A stretch of 64,000 nt of DNA from Theocolax elegans (GCA_026168455.1 CM047426.1:26037058-26101057); one strand, 5' to 3'. Shown: positions 10,950-22,670, counted from the first letter of the stretch. Numbers and translations: made by a program. The notes: generated by a model not told the origin, from the letters alone.

Positions 10950-12400
10950 TGAGGGCGCATTTTTAATATTAGTCGACAGGGAATACTACTTTGAGTGCGG
11001 AATGATTTTCAACTATGATGTTTCTAGTTACCCCTCCCCCTTAACCGGACACGAGAACTGACGCTGTTGAAGTAAATCACATAAGTAAGACGTCGATTTA
11101 ATATTCAGAACTTTAGAAAGTAAGACAGTCGTAAAATATATAGACGCCTAGTATCAGTACGCATCCAGTATAATTTCCTACGAGAGGAGGTTACATGTAC
11201 ATCCCATCGAAATCCATAAATATATCTGATAAATGGATTCCGGGATCTCTGTAGTCTAGCCTTTTGCTCTAAAGTCGCGTCAAGAAGAAAGATACTCCAA
11301 TAATCAAGATGATACTTAGTAATACATGCTCGGCATGAGTGGAGTATATAGAGTACTCGGTTGACCTAACTCGTAATTTTATAAATATGTAATTTCCAAA
11401 AACAGTACGATTAAGCATTACCCCAAGACTCACTACTGTGCCAGATAATGGAATATCAATACTGACATCTAGTTCAACTCCAGGCAGACATCTGATTTGA
11501 GGAAAAATATATAGCCTGAGTTTTATCCGGGTTTAGGCGAAGTTTGGCCGACGTACTCCACTCTAAAATATCACTGACTTTTTATATACCCTTTGAATAA
11601 CCGCCCTACTTCTACGACGTGGTACTTGAATGTGGATCTGTAAATCGTTATAGTAAAGTATATACATAATGTCTTCTGTAAATACATTCTTGACGTCATT
11701 TATGTAAGAGACAAAACAGCGGAGGTTCAAGCACTAGTCTACTAGATTTGTGGCCATCCAATCAGATGAACCAGATGTAGTTTAAACCTTTTGGGTCCCA
11801 CCCCATACATAAGAATAAATCCATTATGATACTATGGATATTTGTCACAATGCCCTGCAGAATACTGTCTTCGCCCCTGCTTGCGAGGAAAAATGTGAAA
11901 CGTCCACATCATAAAATATTAGTAGATTGAGAGAAAATCTGACAGTCAGAATAGTATGTATAGCACGTGGCATATATTGCTCAGCTGTAGAAGAGGAAAA
12001 TAAAACTCCACTAACTGTTAATTGAGCTCATCCAAAGTAAAACCATGAAGATCGCAAGCCGGTAGTGGTAGAAGTACTACTCTACGCATTTTAGCCTAAA
12101 AATTACCACTATTTTTCAAAACACCAGTAATTTTGGTATTTAAGTAAAATAATCTTTTGTTTTTAAAATATTCCTCGACTTCTCTGCGCAGTCTAAGAAA
12201 CTCATCCCATAAGGCTATGCCAGTTATTGCTTTGTAGCGTCTTCAAGCAGCATCACATTTCATGGAAAGTCCATACAAAACAAGTCCCATCCCATAAAAA
12301 GAGTGACGCTTTCTAGGATGCACAGCTTTCACTGGTGCAAATGAATTAAGGACATGCGTAATATTTGAGTTTATACAATTAATTAGTGTCGACTAGGCAC
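10950..12400 (-). pseudogene. Decayed non-LTR retrotransposon reverse transcriptase
   Basis: Reading the minus strand in shifting frames gives a series of reverse transcriptase landmarks in the correct order. DLHGFTLDELN (about 12030) is typical of the linker before the RT domain. VLEPPLFC (11711-11734) corresponds to the usual VLGPLLF motif, and YIND follows at about 11695-11706. YYNDLQIHIQVP sits at about 11640-11655, where active elements have YADD. LRLNPDKTQAI is within 11480-11560, LSGTVVSLGVMLNRTV is near 11400-11455, and LQRSRNPFIRYIYGFRWDVH is within 11161-11269, a typical C-terminal region. Stops and frameshifts break the frame throughout. The catalytic aspartate pair is damaged. It belongs with APE-type (jockey/I/R1-like) elements; I do not assign a clade. 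The endonuclease part is not seen. Confidence 0.85.
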
Positions 12401-12609
12401 TAGAAATCCAATAAGTTCATTGCAGGATTATCAAAAAGTGATCAATTGTAGCCAACTAATTAAGCTTTTAGCTGTTCAACTAATGTAACTTTTAAAATTT
12501 TATAGATAAAGGTCTTCGATAAAATATAAGGGGTACTCATATCAAGCGTAATCCCAATTATATTGTGGTGGTTGTGAAAGATGATCCTTTAAGGCCAACT
12601 CACAAGAAA
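12401..12609. other. Short stretch between RT relic and foldback element
   Basis: AT-rich sequence that may still be degraded retrotransposon. Nothing specific is recognised. Confidence 0.4.
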
Positions 12610-13207
12610 CAGCTTGTAGTATATGCTTTCTAATATAAAAATCTGAAAAAAACTAGAGCCGCACCCTAACAATCGTTTTTTCAAAAGTTATACGCTGTTA
12701 AAGCAAAATTTCCAAAAAAAAAACGCTTCACTTTAAATGCTTGTAACTTCTAAACTATCAAATATTAATTCTCAAACCAAAGTTTAATAAAAAGTTAAGA
12801 CAAAATAGATATAATTTTAAAAAAGTACGCTCAAATTTGTTAGAATGGAACAGAGCTGAATTAAGAATTTGAAGATATTTTAATAAAAATTGGACGCTAC
12901 AAATTTTATTGATTTTTTAAGCTTAATTTCTTTAAATCCTTAATTCGTGGGCTATAACTTTGCTCCATTTCAACGGATTTGAGCGTCTTTTTTTTAAATT
13001 ATATCTATTTTATCTCAGCTTTTTATTAAACTTTGGTTTGGATGTCAATATTTGATAGGTTAGAAGTTACAAGCGTTTGAAATGAAGTCTCTATTTTTTT
13101 TAGAAATTTAGCTTTAATAGCGTATACCTTTTGAAAAAACGATTGTTAGGGTCTGCGGTTCTGGCTTTCTAGATATTTTTATATCAGAAAACATATACTA
13201 CAAGCTG
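12610..13207. mobile_element. Foldback element, about 600 bp
   Basis: CAGCTTGTAGTATATG at the left end is mirrored by CATATACTACAAGCTG at the right end, and the arms continue inward (AACAATCGTTTTTTCAAAAG versus CTTTTGAAAAAACGATTGTT). Arms are about 280 bp with visible mismatches and small indels, so this copy is older than the one at 8330. No frame or clear target duplication is seen. It lies directly beside the reverse transcriptase relic. Confidence 0.8.
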
Positions 13208-13707
13208 GGCATGATCCGTTTCCCAATTATATAAGGGTCTTCTGTCAGTTGCCAAACCCAAATCACTCGTAGACCAAGATTAAAGTTGAAATAACCTATA
13301 ATAATGTTATTGCGTAGTCCCCACAACAAATTCTAATATCATCTATTTATTCATTAATCATTGTTGAATAATAAATAAACAAACAAATAGATAAATAAAA
13401 CTTTTATTATTTCAATATCATCTTTAAAATATGCTTTAATGGGATTTTTCATCGTTTTTGTATATTAATCTTTAAAAATATTGTTCCGATGAATAAGTGT
13501 ACAATAGAACATTTCGTTCATGTATAGTTTTTGGGTTATAGAAATAATACATTTTACAATAATCTAGAAAATACAATTAACAGAATTTTAGAAAGTCAAA
13601 TATTGTGATTAATTTGTTAGCAATACAGCTGGAAAAAGAACAATATATTTACAATTTGATGATCAAATCGATCAACAATTAGCTGAGTTTTTGCCTTAAT
13701 ACTTTTA
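13208..13707. other. AT-rich non-coding stretch
   Basis: AT-rich DNA with AATAAATAAACAAACAAATAG-like simple sequence near 13367-13400. It forms the left flank of the tandem duplication. Confidence 0.55.
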
Positions 13708-13740
13708 CATAGATACATACATACATCTATACAATATACA

Positions 13741-14056
13741 ATTGAGGAGCTGGATGCAAGAACACGCCGAGCGCGGTGAATGGTCAAAGTTACAGCGATT
13801 CGATTTTGAAAAATGGATTAAAGATCCGTTTTCTAAATTTCCAGTTCTTAATTTTTTTCATCTGATCTGCACATCGTACAGAAAAACATTAAACAGAAAA
13901 AAGTTGCGTCTTTTAATTCTGCATACGACAGTATTTTTTTAAATTAAATTCGGCAAATTAAAAAATTTGGTCACGGTGACGTCAATTTCTTAATTTCTCT
14001 CCGCCTCCTCTATCCTATCGCCGCGCTTGGCGTGTTCTTGCATCCAGCTCCTCAAT
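13741..14056. mobile_element. MITE with about 35-bp terminal inverted repeats
   Basis: ATTGAGGAGCTGGATGCAAG at the left end is the complement of CTTGCATCCAGCTCCTCAAT at the right end, and the inverted match continues over about 35 bases (AACACGCCGAGCGCGG versus CCGCGCTTGGCGTGTT). The element is 316 bp with a non-palindromic interior. A 66-codon frame inside reads through the left repeat and is not credible as a gene. The target-site duplication is unclear. Confidence 0.8.
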
Positions 14057-14311
14057 TTAGATAGTGCATTAAATAACTTTTCGTATGCATAATATGTATT
14101 TGAACGTTGATATATATCAATTTTTAAAGTATTATACATTTAGCAATGGTGAAACTATATATGTGTATATATATATACACACTCCTTTGTAACGATCGTA
14201 CCTAAAAATCAGTCCGTTAAATTATTTTTAAACTTAATTTATCGCCTCGATTTTAATGAAGTGGATTGGTTTTTACCCTCGGCAGTTAAAATAGTAAATA
14301 TAACAACCCTA

Positions 14312-14483
14312 CTCTCTAAAAATGAAATAGTGATACGTCTGTCACTGTCACGAAATTAGTGAATATTCACTATTTAAATAGTAAATTTTGACTAATTGAA
14401 TTAGTAACAATTCACTACTTTGTGATAGTGACTGACTTATCACTATATTTTTAGTGATTATTCACTAATTCACATTTAGAAAG
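14312..14483 (+). mobile_element. TA-flanked MITE, 172 bp, copy in duplicate 1
   Basis: The element runs from CTCTCTAAAAATGAA to TTCACATTTAGAAAG and is bordered by TA on both sides, as expected for Tc1/mariner-type target duplication. The interior is rich in GTGA/TCAC and TAGTGAAT words that make it partly self-complementary. The same element occurs at 16532-16703 and, inverted, at 18656-18827 with the same TA borders. Confidence 0.85.
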
Positions 14484-14817
14484 TACGAATATTTTCTTAA
14501 ATACCTCAAAAATTCATCCGTCATGAAATAATTACCTGTTGCGAATTAGCTGTAATCTGTAATGTTAAAAGAATTGCTGAATTGAATAACTATCACAATA
14601 TCTTGCACACTCTTTGTATGGGTCTCTGTTGCCGCAGAATTGTGTACACGTATATGCGCACCACTACGTCGTAATTACACTGTGTGTTGCATGGTAATGT
14701 TGGGAAGGGAGTGAGATTTCGCCCTCGTACCGTAGGAGCACTTTATTACTAGTGGATTTCTCGCGCGACAGCTATATAAGACAAAATACATACAGTATTT
14801 GAGTAGAGAGCGGTAAA

Positions 14818-14844
14818 GGGGGTAGGGAGGGAGGAGGGAGGAGG
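14818..14844 (+). other. G-quadruplex-like G-run tract
   Basis: Five runs of three or more G separated by short purine or TA spacers (GGGGGTAGGGAGGGAGGAGG, then GAGGAGGG) satisfy the usual G3N1-7 quadruplex pattern. The tract lies in a purine-rich stretch and recurs in the second duplicate at 17038-17064. Confidence 0.6.
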
Positions 14845-15963
14845 GACTCGACCTTTAACGATTACCCGAGCAAGTTACTAAAGCTCGTGTACTCGATTCT
14901 GTGGATGCGATTGCATGTACTTGTAATTACATTTGTGTAAATTCGAGGATTGTCATTAGAAATTGAATAGTTGGAGATTCGTTATGGTACTGAGTTTACT
15001 TGTTAAGTTATATACTGGTTAACTGTTTACCCTTGCAGTTGCATCAACCAGTATAATAATCGAAACGTTACATTAATTGTTTCTGTTCATTATATATCTC
15101 GCAAGTGTTGAAAACCGAATTCATTTATATATTAGCAATTATTTAATGCATTGATTTATAAAGTAAGAAAATAAGAAAATAAAATATAACATTGCAGTTA
15201 AATAATATAAAAGAATTTGAGTTAACTTTCGTACAAAGTACCTTTTAAATCCGTACTTAATAAATCTACTTAATACTAGTCCTGCGACAATGAATATAAT
15301 ACAGGACAATAATATTGATTAAACATTTCATTACACGTTTTAAAATAATAATATCCGTATAAAAGTAATTAAATGATTCAACGTCAGAAATATAAAATTC
15401 TATGAACTTTTGAAATAACATCCAAATTATTTTAAAAGGAAAAAGAAAACAAGTAACCTTTTCGTTTACATCTTTCCTTTTTCCCCGTTTTACGAAGCGA
15501 ATAGTTAAAATGCATCATGTGCGAGAGCGTCACAAACCAACAAATTCGCCCGACCTCGAAATTCTTTTGTCTGACTTTTCCTCGTTACGGGTTATTAAAG
15601 CAATTCCTCGGTGTTCTTCTCTCTGCAAAATCTTTCTGCTGCATTTGCGATGGAAAGCGGACAAGGAGAAAAAGAGATAAAGAACCGAAGAAAATAATGC
15701 AACTCGCGGGATAGAGACAAAGATGGAGAACCAATTAACGTCCACGCTCGTGTCTACAAGTTTTAGAGGCATATTCGCGCTAGCGTGCGCTACTGTCCCC
15801 GGCATCTCTGTAATTTAGCGCTTGGAAAAAAGGGTGTGTGGGGGGGGAGGGAGAAATGTCCGTCGTAATTTAGACTTGGTCCCGCGGACACGAATGTCGC
15901 GATAAATTTTTTTTACACCTTCTTTCCTCACATAGATACATACATACATCTATACAATATACA

Positions 15964-16278
15964 ATTGAGGAGCTGGATGCAAGAACACGCCGAGCGCGGT
16001 GAATGGTCAAAGTTACAGCGATTCGATTTTGAAAATGGATTAAAGATCCGTTTTCTAAATTTCCAGTTCTTAATTTTTTTCATCTGATCTGCACATCGTA
16101 CAGAAAAACATTAAACAGAAAAAAGTTGCGTCTTTTAATTCTGCATACGACAGTATTTTTTTAAATTAAATTCGGCAAATTAAAAAATTTGGTCACGGTG
16201 ACGTCAATTTCTTAATTTCTCTCCGCCTCCTCTATCCTATCGCCGCGCTTGGCGTGTTCTTGCATCCAGCTCCTCAAT
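15964..16278. mobile_element. MITE with 35-bp inverted repeats, second copy
   Basis: Duplicate of the element at 13741-14056, differing by one deleted A in the interior. Both inverted ends are intact. It arose with the tandem duplication and not by separate transposition. Confidence 0.8.
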
Positions 16279-16531
16279 TTAGATAGTGCATTAAATAACT
16301 TTTCGTATGCATAATATGTATTTGAACGTTGATATATATCAATTTTTAAAGTATTATACATTTAGCAATGGTGAAACTATATATGTGTATATATATACAC
16401 ACTCCTTTGTAACGATCGTACCTAAAAATCAGTCCGTTAAATTATTTTTAAACTTAATTTATCGCCTCGATTTTAATGAAGTGGATTGGTTTTTACCCTC
16501 GGCAGTTAAAATAGTAAATATAACAACCCTA

Positions 16532-16703
16532 CTCTCTAAAAATGAAATAGTGATACGTCTGTCACTGTCACGAAATTAGTGAATATTCACTATTTAAATA
16601 GTAAATTTTGACTAATTGAATTAGTAACAATTCACTACTTTGTGATAGTGACTGACTTATCACTATATTTTTAGTGATTATTCACTAATTCACATTTAGA
16701 AAG
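16532..16703 (+). mobile_element. TA-flanked MITE, 172 bp, copy in duplicate 2
   Basis: Looks identical by eye to the copy at 14312-14483, with the same TA borders. It was carried along by the tandem duplication. Confidence 0.85.
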
Positions 16704-17037
16704 TACGAATATTTTCTTAAATACCTCAAAAATTCATCCGTCATGAAATAATTACCTGTTGCGAATTAGCTGTAATCTGTAATGTTAAAAGAATTGCTGA
16801 ATTGAATAACTATCACAATATCTTGCACACTCTTTGTATGGGTCTCTGTTGCCGCAGAATTGTGTACACGTATATGCGCACCACTACGTCGTAATTACAC
16901 TGTGTGTTGCATGGTAATGTTGGGAAGGGAGTGAGATTTCGCCCTCGTACCGTAGGAGCACTTTATTACTAGTGGATTTCTCGCGCGACAGCTATATAAG
17001 ACAAAATACATACAGTATTTGAGTAGAGAGCGGTAAA

Positions 17038-17064
17038 GGGGGTAGGGAGGGAGGAGGGAGGAGG
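17038..17064 (+). other. G-quadruplex-like tract, second copy
   Basis: Duplicate of the G-run tract at 14818-14844, unchanged by eye. Confidence 0.6.
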
Positions 17065-18158
17065 GACTCGACCTTTAACGATTACCCGAGCAAGTTACTA
17101 AAGCTCGTGTACTCGATTCTGTGGATGCGATTGCATGTACTTGTAATTACATTTGTGTAAATTCGAGGATTGTCATTAGAAATTGAATAGTTGGAGATTC
17201 GTTATGGTACTGAGTTTACTTGTTAAGTTATATACTGGTTAACTGTTTACCCTTGCAGTTGCATCAACCAGTATAATAATCGAAACGTTACATTAATTGT
17301 TTCTGTTCATTATATATCTCGCAAGTGTTGAAAACCGAATTCATTTATATATTAGCAATTATTTGATGCATTGATTTATAAAGTAAGAAAATAAGAAAAT
17401 AAATTATAACATTGCATTTAAATAATATAAAAGAATTTGAGTTAACTTTCGTACAATGTACCTTTTAAATCCGTACTTAATAAATCTACTTAATACTAGT
17501 CCTGCGACAATGAATATAATACAGGACAATAATATTGATTAAACATTTCATTACACGTTTTAAAATAATAATATCCGTATAAAAGTAATTAAATGATTCA
17601 ACGTCAGAAATATAAAATTCTATGAACTTTTGAAATAACATCCAAATTATTTTTAAAAGGAAAAAGAAAACAAGTAACCTTTTCGTTTACATCTTTCCTT
17701 TTTCCCCGTTTTACGAAGCGAATAGTTAAAATGCATCATGTGCAAGAGCGTCACAAACCAACAAAATTCGCCCGACCTCGAAATTCTTTTGTCTGACTTT
17801 TCCTCGTTACGGGTTATTAAAGCAATTCCCTCGGTGTTCTTCTCTCTGCAAAATCTTTCTGCTGCATTTGCGATGGAAAGCGGACAAGGAGAAAAAGAGA
17901 TAAAGAACCGAAGAAAATAATGCAACTCGCGGGATAGAGACAAAGATGGAGAACCAATTAACGTCCACGCTCGTGTCTACAAGTTTTAGAGGCATATTCG
18001 CGCTAGCGTGCGCTACTGTCCCCGGCATCTCTGTAATTTAGCGCTTGGAAAAAGGGTGTGTGGGGGGGGGGGAGGAGGGAGAAATGTCCGTCGTAATTTA
18101 GACTTGGTCCCGTGGACACGAATGTCGCGATAAATTTTTTTTACACCTTCTTTCCTCA

Positions 18159-18321
18159 ATTACGAGAGATTCTAATTCCATTTTCCTCGTACGAATAGAA
18201 TATTACGTCTAATATTTTTAAAGTGCGATTGCTATATGGATCCGCTAGTTTTTATTCGGGATAAGTTCGAATTGCGGTTATTATAAAGATGAGATTGCGA
18301 AGATTTTTGACAAAAAGAGAG

Positions 18322-18359
<38 letters not shown>

Positions 18360-18655
18360 GAATACATAGCTGTAGACAAAATAAATTATTAACAATATAA
18401 AACAGTATAAATAAAACAATGACAATTTTAAAGAAATAATAGATTAATATAAAAGATAGAAGATGTGCAGTGTACAATATATACAAACATTCAACTCTTG
18501 TAGTCTTATAACTTTAAGATTTAGACATCGTGTATAGTCGGTCCTTCATCATCGACTCTTCGATCTTACTTTAGGCGTTCCCTGTCCAACAGCAAGTAAA
18601 AAATTCTATTCCTGAAATTAAATTAAATTAAAAATTAAATAACGAAAATTCAGTA
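18159..18655. other. AT-rich flank with a long GA tract
   Basis: Right flank of the duplication. Apart from the GA microsatellite at 18325-18358 it is AT-rich. The string CCCTGTCCAACAGC near 18581 is locally more mixed. No gene is seen. Confidence 0.5.
18325..18358. repeat. (AG)n microsatellite
   Basis: A near-perfect GA/AG dinucleotide run of about 34 bases, preceded by GAGAGAAACAGAG. Confidence 0.9.
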
Positions 18656-18827
18656 CTTTCTAAATGTGAATTAGTGAATAATCACTAAAAATATAGTGAC
18701 AAGTCAGTCACTAGCACAAATTAGTGAATTGTTACTAATTCAATTAGTCAAAATTTACTATTTTAATAGTAAATATTCACTAATTTCGTGACAGTGACAG
18801 ACGTATCACTATTTCATTTTTAGAGAG
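18656..18827 (-). mobile_element. TA-flanked MITE, 172 bp, inverted copy
   Basis: Begins CTTTCTAAATGTGAA and ends CATTTTTAGAGAG, the reverse complement of the copies at 14312 and 16532, with TA on each side. It has a few substitutions relative to them (for example AGTCACTAGCACAAATTAGT in the interior), so it is a separate, older insertion about 500 bp beyond the duplicated block. Confidence 0.85.
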
Positions 18828-20690
18828 TATAGCAATTATTTGACTTAAGTTAATAATACAATACTTATATTATCACATAATACAATGATGTATGATAATA
18901 ATCTACTTTTTAATATTTCATTTTCAAATTTTAATCAATCAGTATCTTTATTCAACAAGCACTTACATAATCTAGTATATTGAAAGTCTTCTAATTCGTG
19001 TTTCAACAAGTAAGAATTGCCTTTAGTCCATAGCATGGATTGTAAATGAATTTAAGTATGCGTTAGCATACACTAAAAATTTTGCAAATATTAATGTTTT
19101 AACCGTTCGGAGCAGTATATTTGAATATTTGGTTCGGGAAATAGCGCATGTACATTATCCGGTTTCTTGATACTCAAGATCGAATAAGTTGTAAATGTAT
19201 GTCATATTTAGTACGATTTTCTAATATGTGAAATCAAATATGTCTAAAACGTTTTTTATATCATTTTAGTATACCTCGTTCTTTTAGTTTTCACTTAATC
19301 TATAAAAGTTGCTACGAGCTTGTAAATTGAAAAGTCACATGGAACAGTTGTTTTCATTATAATAGTGTAAGAATAGTGGAAAAACCATTTCATCGCAAGG
19401 AAAAAACCAGAGACATTTTCGACCCTACTCTATTTAAAATGCTTTTAAGTTGATTCCAAAAATTAGCTACTAAAGTCAGAAATTATGCAGTTAATATAAC
19501 TGCGAATTATTCATTTTTTAAATGATGTATGTATACTAAAGTTTATTCTATAACATCGGTACTTTATATTTATAGTATAAAGTTGAAAAGAATAAGGTAA
19601 GTTCAACATTTTATATATAGAAATAAACGAAGTACGTCTGTATTATTGTGTTAAAACTGTTCGAATAAAGTAAATTCAAAAGATATACACTAAAAGTTAA
19701 AATTAATTCTAATAAATCAAATTGATTTGTAATTTCGGTTATAAAAAATTATATCGAACAATTTTTTAAAAAATTGTGATTACAGCTACATATTAAACGT
19801 TAGGGCACTACTATATAATTTTTAATTCAATGTGTATCAAATATTTTTAATATGTTATTTTTTATATTTTTAATATTTTAGAATATTCATACATATAACT
19901 TAGAATTTTAGTGTATTATAGTAGTATAGTAATAGTAGATTAGTGTTATACATACATTGATAATATTAATTAAATTTTTTTATATAATTTGGAAGATTCA
20001 ATATCAGTTGTTAATAATTAACATCACATCAATTTTTTAAATTATTTGAAATATTTTATTATTATTTATTATTTTAACAGTTTTCTGTTTATAAGATAAA
20101 AAAATATATTATTAAAAACAAAAATTTGTTTAAAACATTATTATTTTTTGCATAAGAAATTAATTTATCAATATCATATTTTTTGATAAACAAAAAACTG
20201 GTAAAATAAAAAAAGCCTACGTACCCTCTAATTTTCCAAAACTGAAAGCACTCTTACGCTCGAGTGATGCAGTTTCGACTCAAATCAAGTGGTTTATCAC
20301 TCGAAGGAATTTAGAAAGTAAAGGAGCATTTGACACCAAACATTAATTTTGATACATTTTATATTTTATATTTAAAGTTTATATTTTTACTACAAATGTG
20401 CTACAAATATTTTAGATCATAAAGATGAAAAACAAAATAAAATTTTTTACCTAACTCTATACCCATAAGAATTTGTAATATATTATGTGATAACTATTCA
20501 TCTTTCCTAAGAAGGCCTAGATTAAATAAACGTTAACTGCAGTAAACGAATTTACTATATAAACAAATATTAAATTATTTAATTTATAATAAATACCATA
20601 AAATTTTTGAGTAAAAGACGAAGTGAAATCTCAAAAAGTTCAACTAGTCAACATGTATACAAAATAAAATCTTGGATTAAACAATAACAG
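18828..20690. other. AT-rich non-coding stretch
   Basis: Very AT-rich DNA with long T and A runs, strongest around 19740-20180. A locally mixed string lies near 20250-20310 (GCTCGAGTGATGCAG). I see no feature to annotate. Confidence 0.6.
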
Positions 20691-21065
20691 AACTGCAAAA
20701 TTTTACGGGACAATATCGAGGGAAAGATCGCATTGAAGAGCCAGGTGGTGAGCACGTGTTCCGGGTTTACGACGCCAGTGGCAACCGTTACGCAATTAGC
20801 AATCGCGTAAACGTCGCTGACCAGCCATGAAGACTTGGTTCACACCTGATCTTTAGATATATTGTACACACACACACACACATATACATTGCACAGTCTT
20901 TTCTCTCCATTGCAACGGAGATAAATACGTATACGCTTTAGAGCGATTTTGAGTAGGTATGTAGGTGTGTATTTTGCATACCCGATGTTCATGCCCTTTG
21001 AAACGTCGGAAGATTTACGTGGCTCATTTCGCGTCTCCATTACCGAATACCGTCCTTGCACGATC
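20691..21065. promoter_or_regulatory. GC-richer island with a CACGTG site, candidate regulatory DNA
   Basis: The block around 20700-20830 holds CCAGGTGGTGAGCACGTG (overlapping E-box words CAGGTG and CACGTG) and CpG words near GACGCCAGTGGC and GCGTAAACGTCGC. An AC microsatellite follows at 20865-20882, then mixed sequence to 21065. The 73-codon minus-strand frame here spans the microsatellite and is not convincing. Enhancer-like content is inference. Confidence 0.3.
20865..20882. repeat. (AC)n microsatellite
   Basis: An uninterrupted AC/CA dinucleotide run of about 18 bases. Confidence 0.85.
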
Positions 21066-22670
21066 TTCGCGCTGCTCGTTGTAAAATCGTCCTTTTTATT
21101 GACTGTCCAATGTTAAGTATTCTTTTAAGTGTCGCTCGACCTGTTAGCGATGTACTTGAGAAAATATTCCTTTATGTCTTTTCAGATTGTTCATAGATAC
21201 ATTGAATTATACGAGTACCCTAGGCTCAATCCTTTTATTGCCACTATATGCAGTCTTCAAACCAGGTAAACTATAATCATATTTAATACTTTCCGCATTA
21301 ATTTATTACGTAATATCGTCATAACTATAAGTTTATGGAAAATTTTACGAATACACTTTTACCGTTTTCACGCTGTTATGCGAATAATTCCAAATTATTT
21401 TTATGCGACATAGGATTATATCGCATTGCTGTCAATTGTACTTTCGACAAATACTATACTAACAAAGTGAAGTGTACAGATTATTAAAAAAATTATATAA
21501 ATTATTTTAAATTTCGATACGATCACTGAGAGAAAGGATATATTCGAGACAAATGACGTTTCCTGTTAAGATCTGATGAATTAAAAATTACTAAATGAAT
21601 ATTTCTTTACGTACGTTAAGTATTACTTGAATCAGTTCTCTTGAACCGATAAAATTTCATTAATTTCTATTTTACTAAAAATCTTAATAGTTAATATTGA
21701 ATAAATGTAATTTTATTACAAGCCAATATCCATTTATAATAATAATAAATGAAATTTCTTTCTCAGATAACAAATATTGTTTTTCTTTCGGTGTTTAAAT
21801 AACTATTGCAAATGTATTTAAAAAAAAACGATCGAATAACAGTATTGTTTACGATGTTGAACTTACGAGCAAACGATGCGTGCAATTTTCATCAAGATGT
21901 TTGTAAATAGGGAAGAAGTCTTGAATTTACGTATTACTATCAATCATTCGGTGTGCTATATATTCATTTAGGAAAACGTCGATTCTTTTCGATTCATTGG
22001 TTCGTGCGATAGACAACTTCCTTTTTTACCTTATCGCAGAACGTTTATCGACATTTTGGAAGTGAGAACTGCGAGACAATTTTTGTTTCTTGTTGTGCTA
22101 TATACCAGTTGAGTTTAACCTCGTTAGGATGAGATTGGCAAGATATTCGAGTGTATCCTTCGTGATACTAACTCGAGTGGACGAGTTAGAAACGTTGAAT
22201 CGACCTTCAGTTGCAATGTGCGCTCGAGATTTGCGAGAGCAGATAGAACGGAAACGCAGATTCTATTTGTAGGTACTTTCTTGCATTTGATTTCATTTTA
22301 TACGGACGGAAACTCCTTGAACTTCTGAATAATTTATCATTTCGCTTCTTTAAGTATTTTTTTCATTTATTTCTATTGACATTGAAGCGAACTGCGCATT
22401 ATAATAGTCGTTTCTTTCACTGGGATAATTCAAAAATTATATTAATAATAAATGTCGATTTATATAAACATTTTTTAAAGACAATTATTTTTAATGTACG
22501 TTACATTTGATCGCATCATACAAACTGAGTAATAAATCTTAACGAATAATATTTTTTAAGTGTAAGCTGGTTAAGTAAAAAAAACGAATTAAATGATTTA
22601 CTAATAACCTAAATAGTGACAAAAATGTTTTATTAAATTCATAGGAAACAATTTCGTGCCCATATCTATA
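21066..22670. other. AT-rich stretch with a mixed block near 21.96-22.28 kb
   Basis: Mostly AT-rich. From about 21960 to 22280 the composition is more mixed, with CpG and CTCGAG words. This block includes a perfect 8-bp-stem hairpin CTAACTCG/CGAGTTAG at 22168-22189 and a 60-codon plus-strand frame with no recognisable similarity. It might be a small conserved element; no gene is called. Confidence 0.4.

Larger units (their letters stand above)
13708..15930 (+). repeat. Tandem duplication, copy 1 (2223 bp)
   Basis: This block begins CATAGATACATACATACATC and is repeated immediately at 15931. I noticed only about a dozen differences over 2.2 kb, mostly single-base indels in homopolymers plus a few substitutions, so the duplication is recent. 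Contents in order: a MITE (13741-14056), a TA-flanked MITE (14312-14483), a G-quadruplex-like tract (14818-14844) and a GC-richer right third (about 15470-15900) ending in a poly-G run. A 91-codon minus-strand frame at 15530-15805 is broken by a one-base insertion in copy 2, so it is not under coding constraint. An assembly artefact should be considered. Confidence 0.9.
15931..18158 (+). repeat. Tandem duplication, copy 2 (2228 bp)
   Basis: Direct head-to-tail copy of 13708-15930. It ends at TTTCCTCA, where the flanking sequence ATTACGAG resumes. It contains the same MITEs and G-run tract. Indels include one A fewer near 16035, one extra base each near 17650, 17765 and 17829, and a longer poly-G run near 18062. 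Confidence 0.9.

Noticed and set aside
15005..15057. TATACTGGTT/AACCAGTATA inverted pair
   Set aside because: Only about a 10-bp stem around a 30-base or longer loop. Not distinguishable from chance in AT-rich DNA.
15530..15805. Minus-strand frame of 91 codons in duplicate 1
   Set aside because: Single-base insertions in the otherwise nearly identical duplicate 2 break the frame into two overlapping pieces, so there is no sign of coding constraint.
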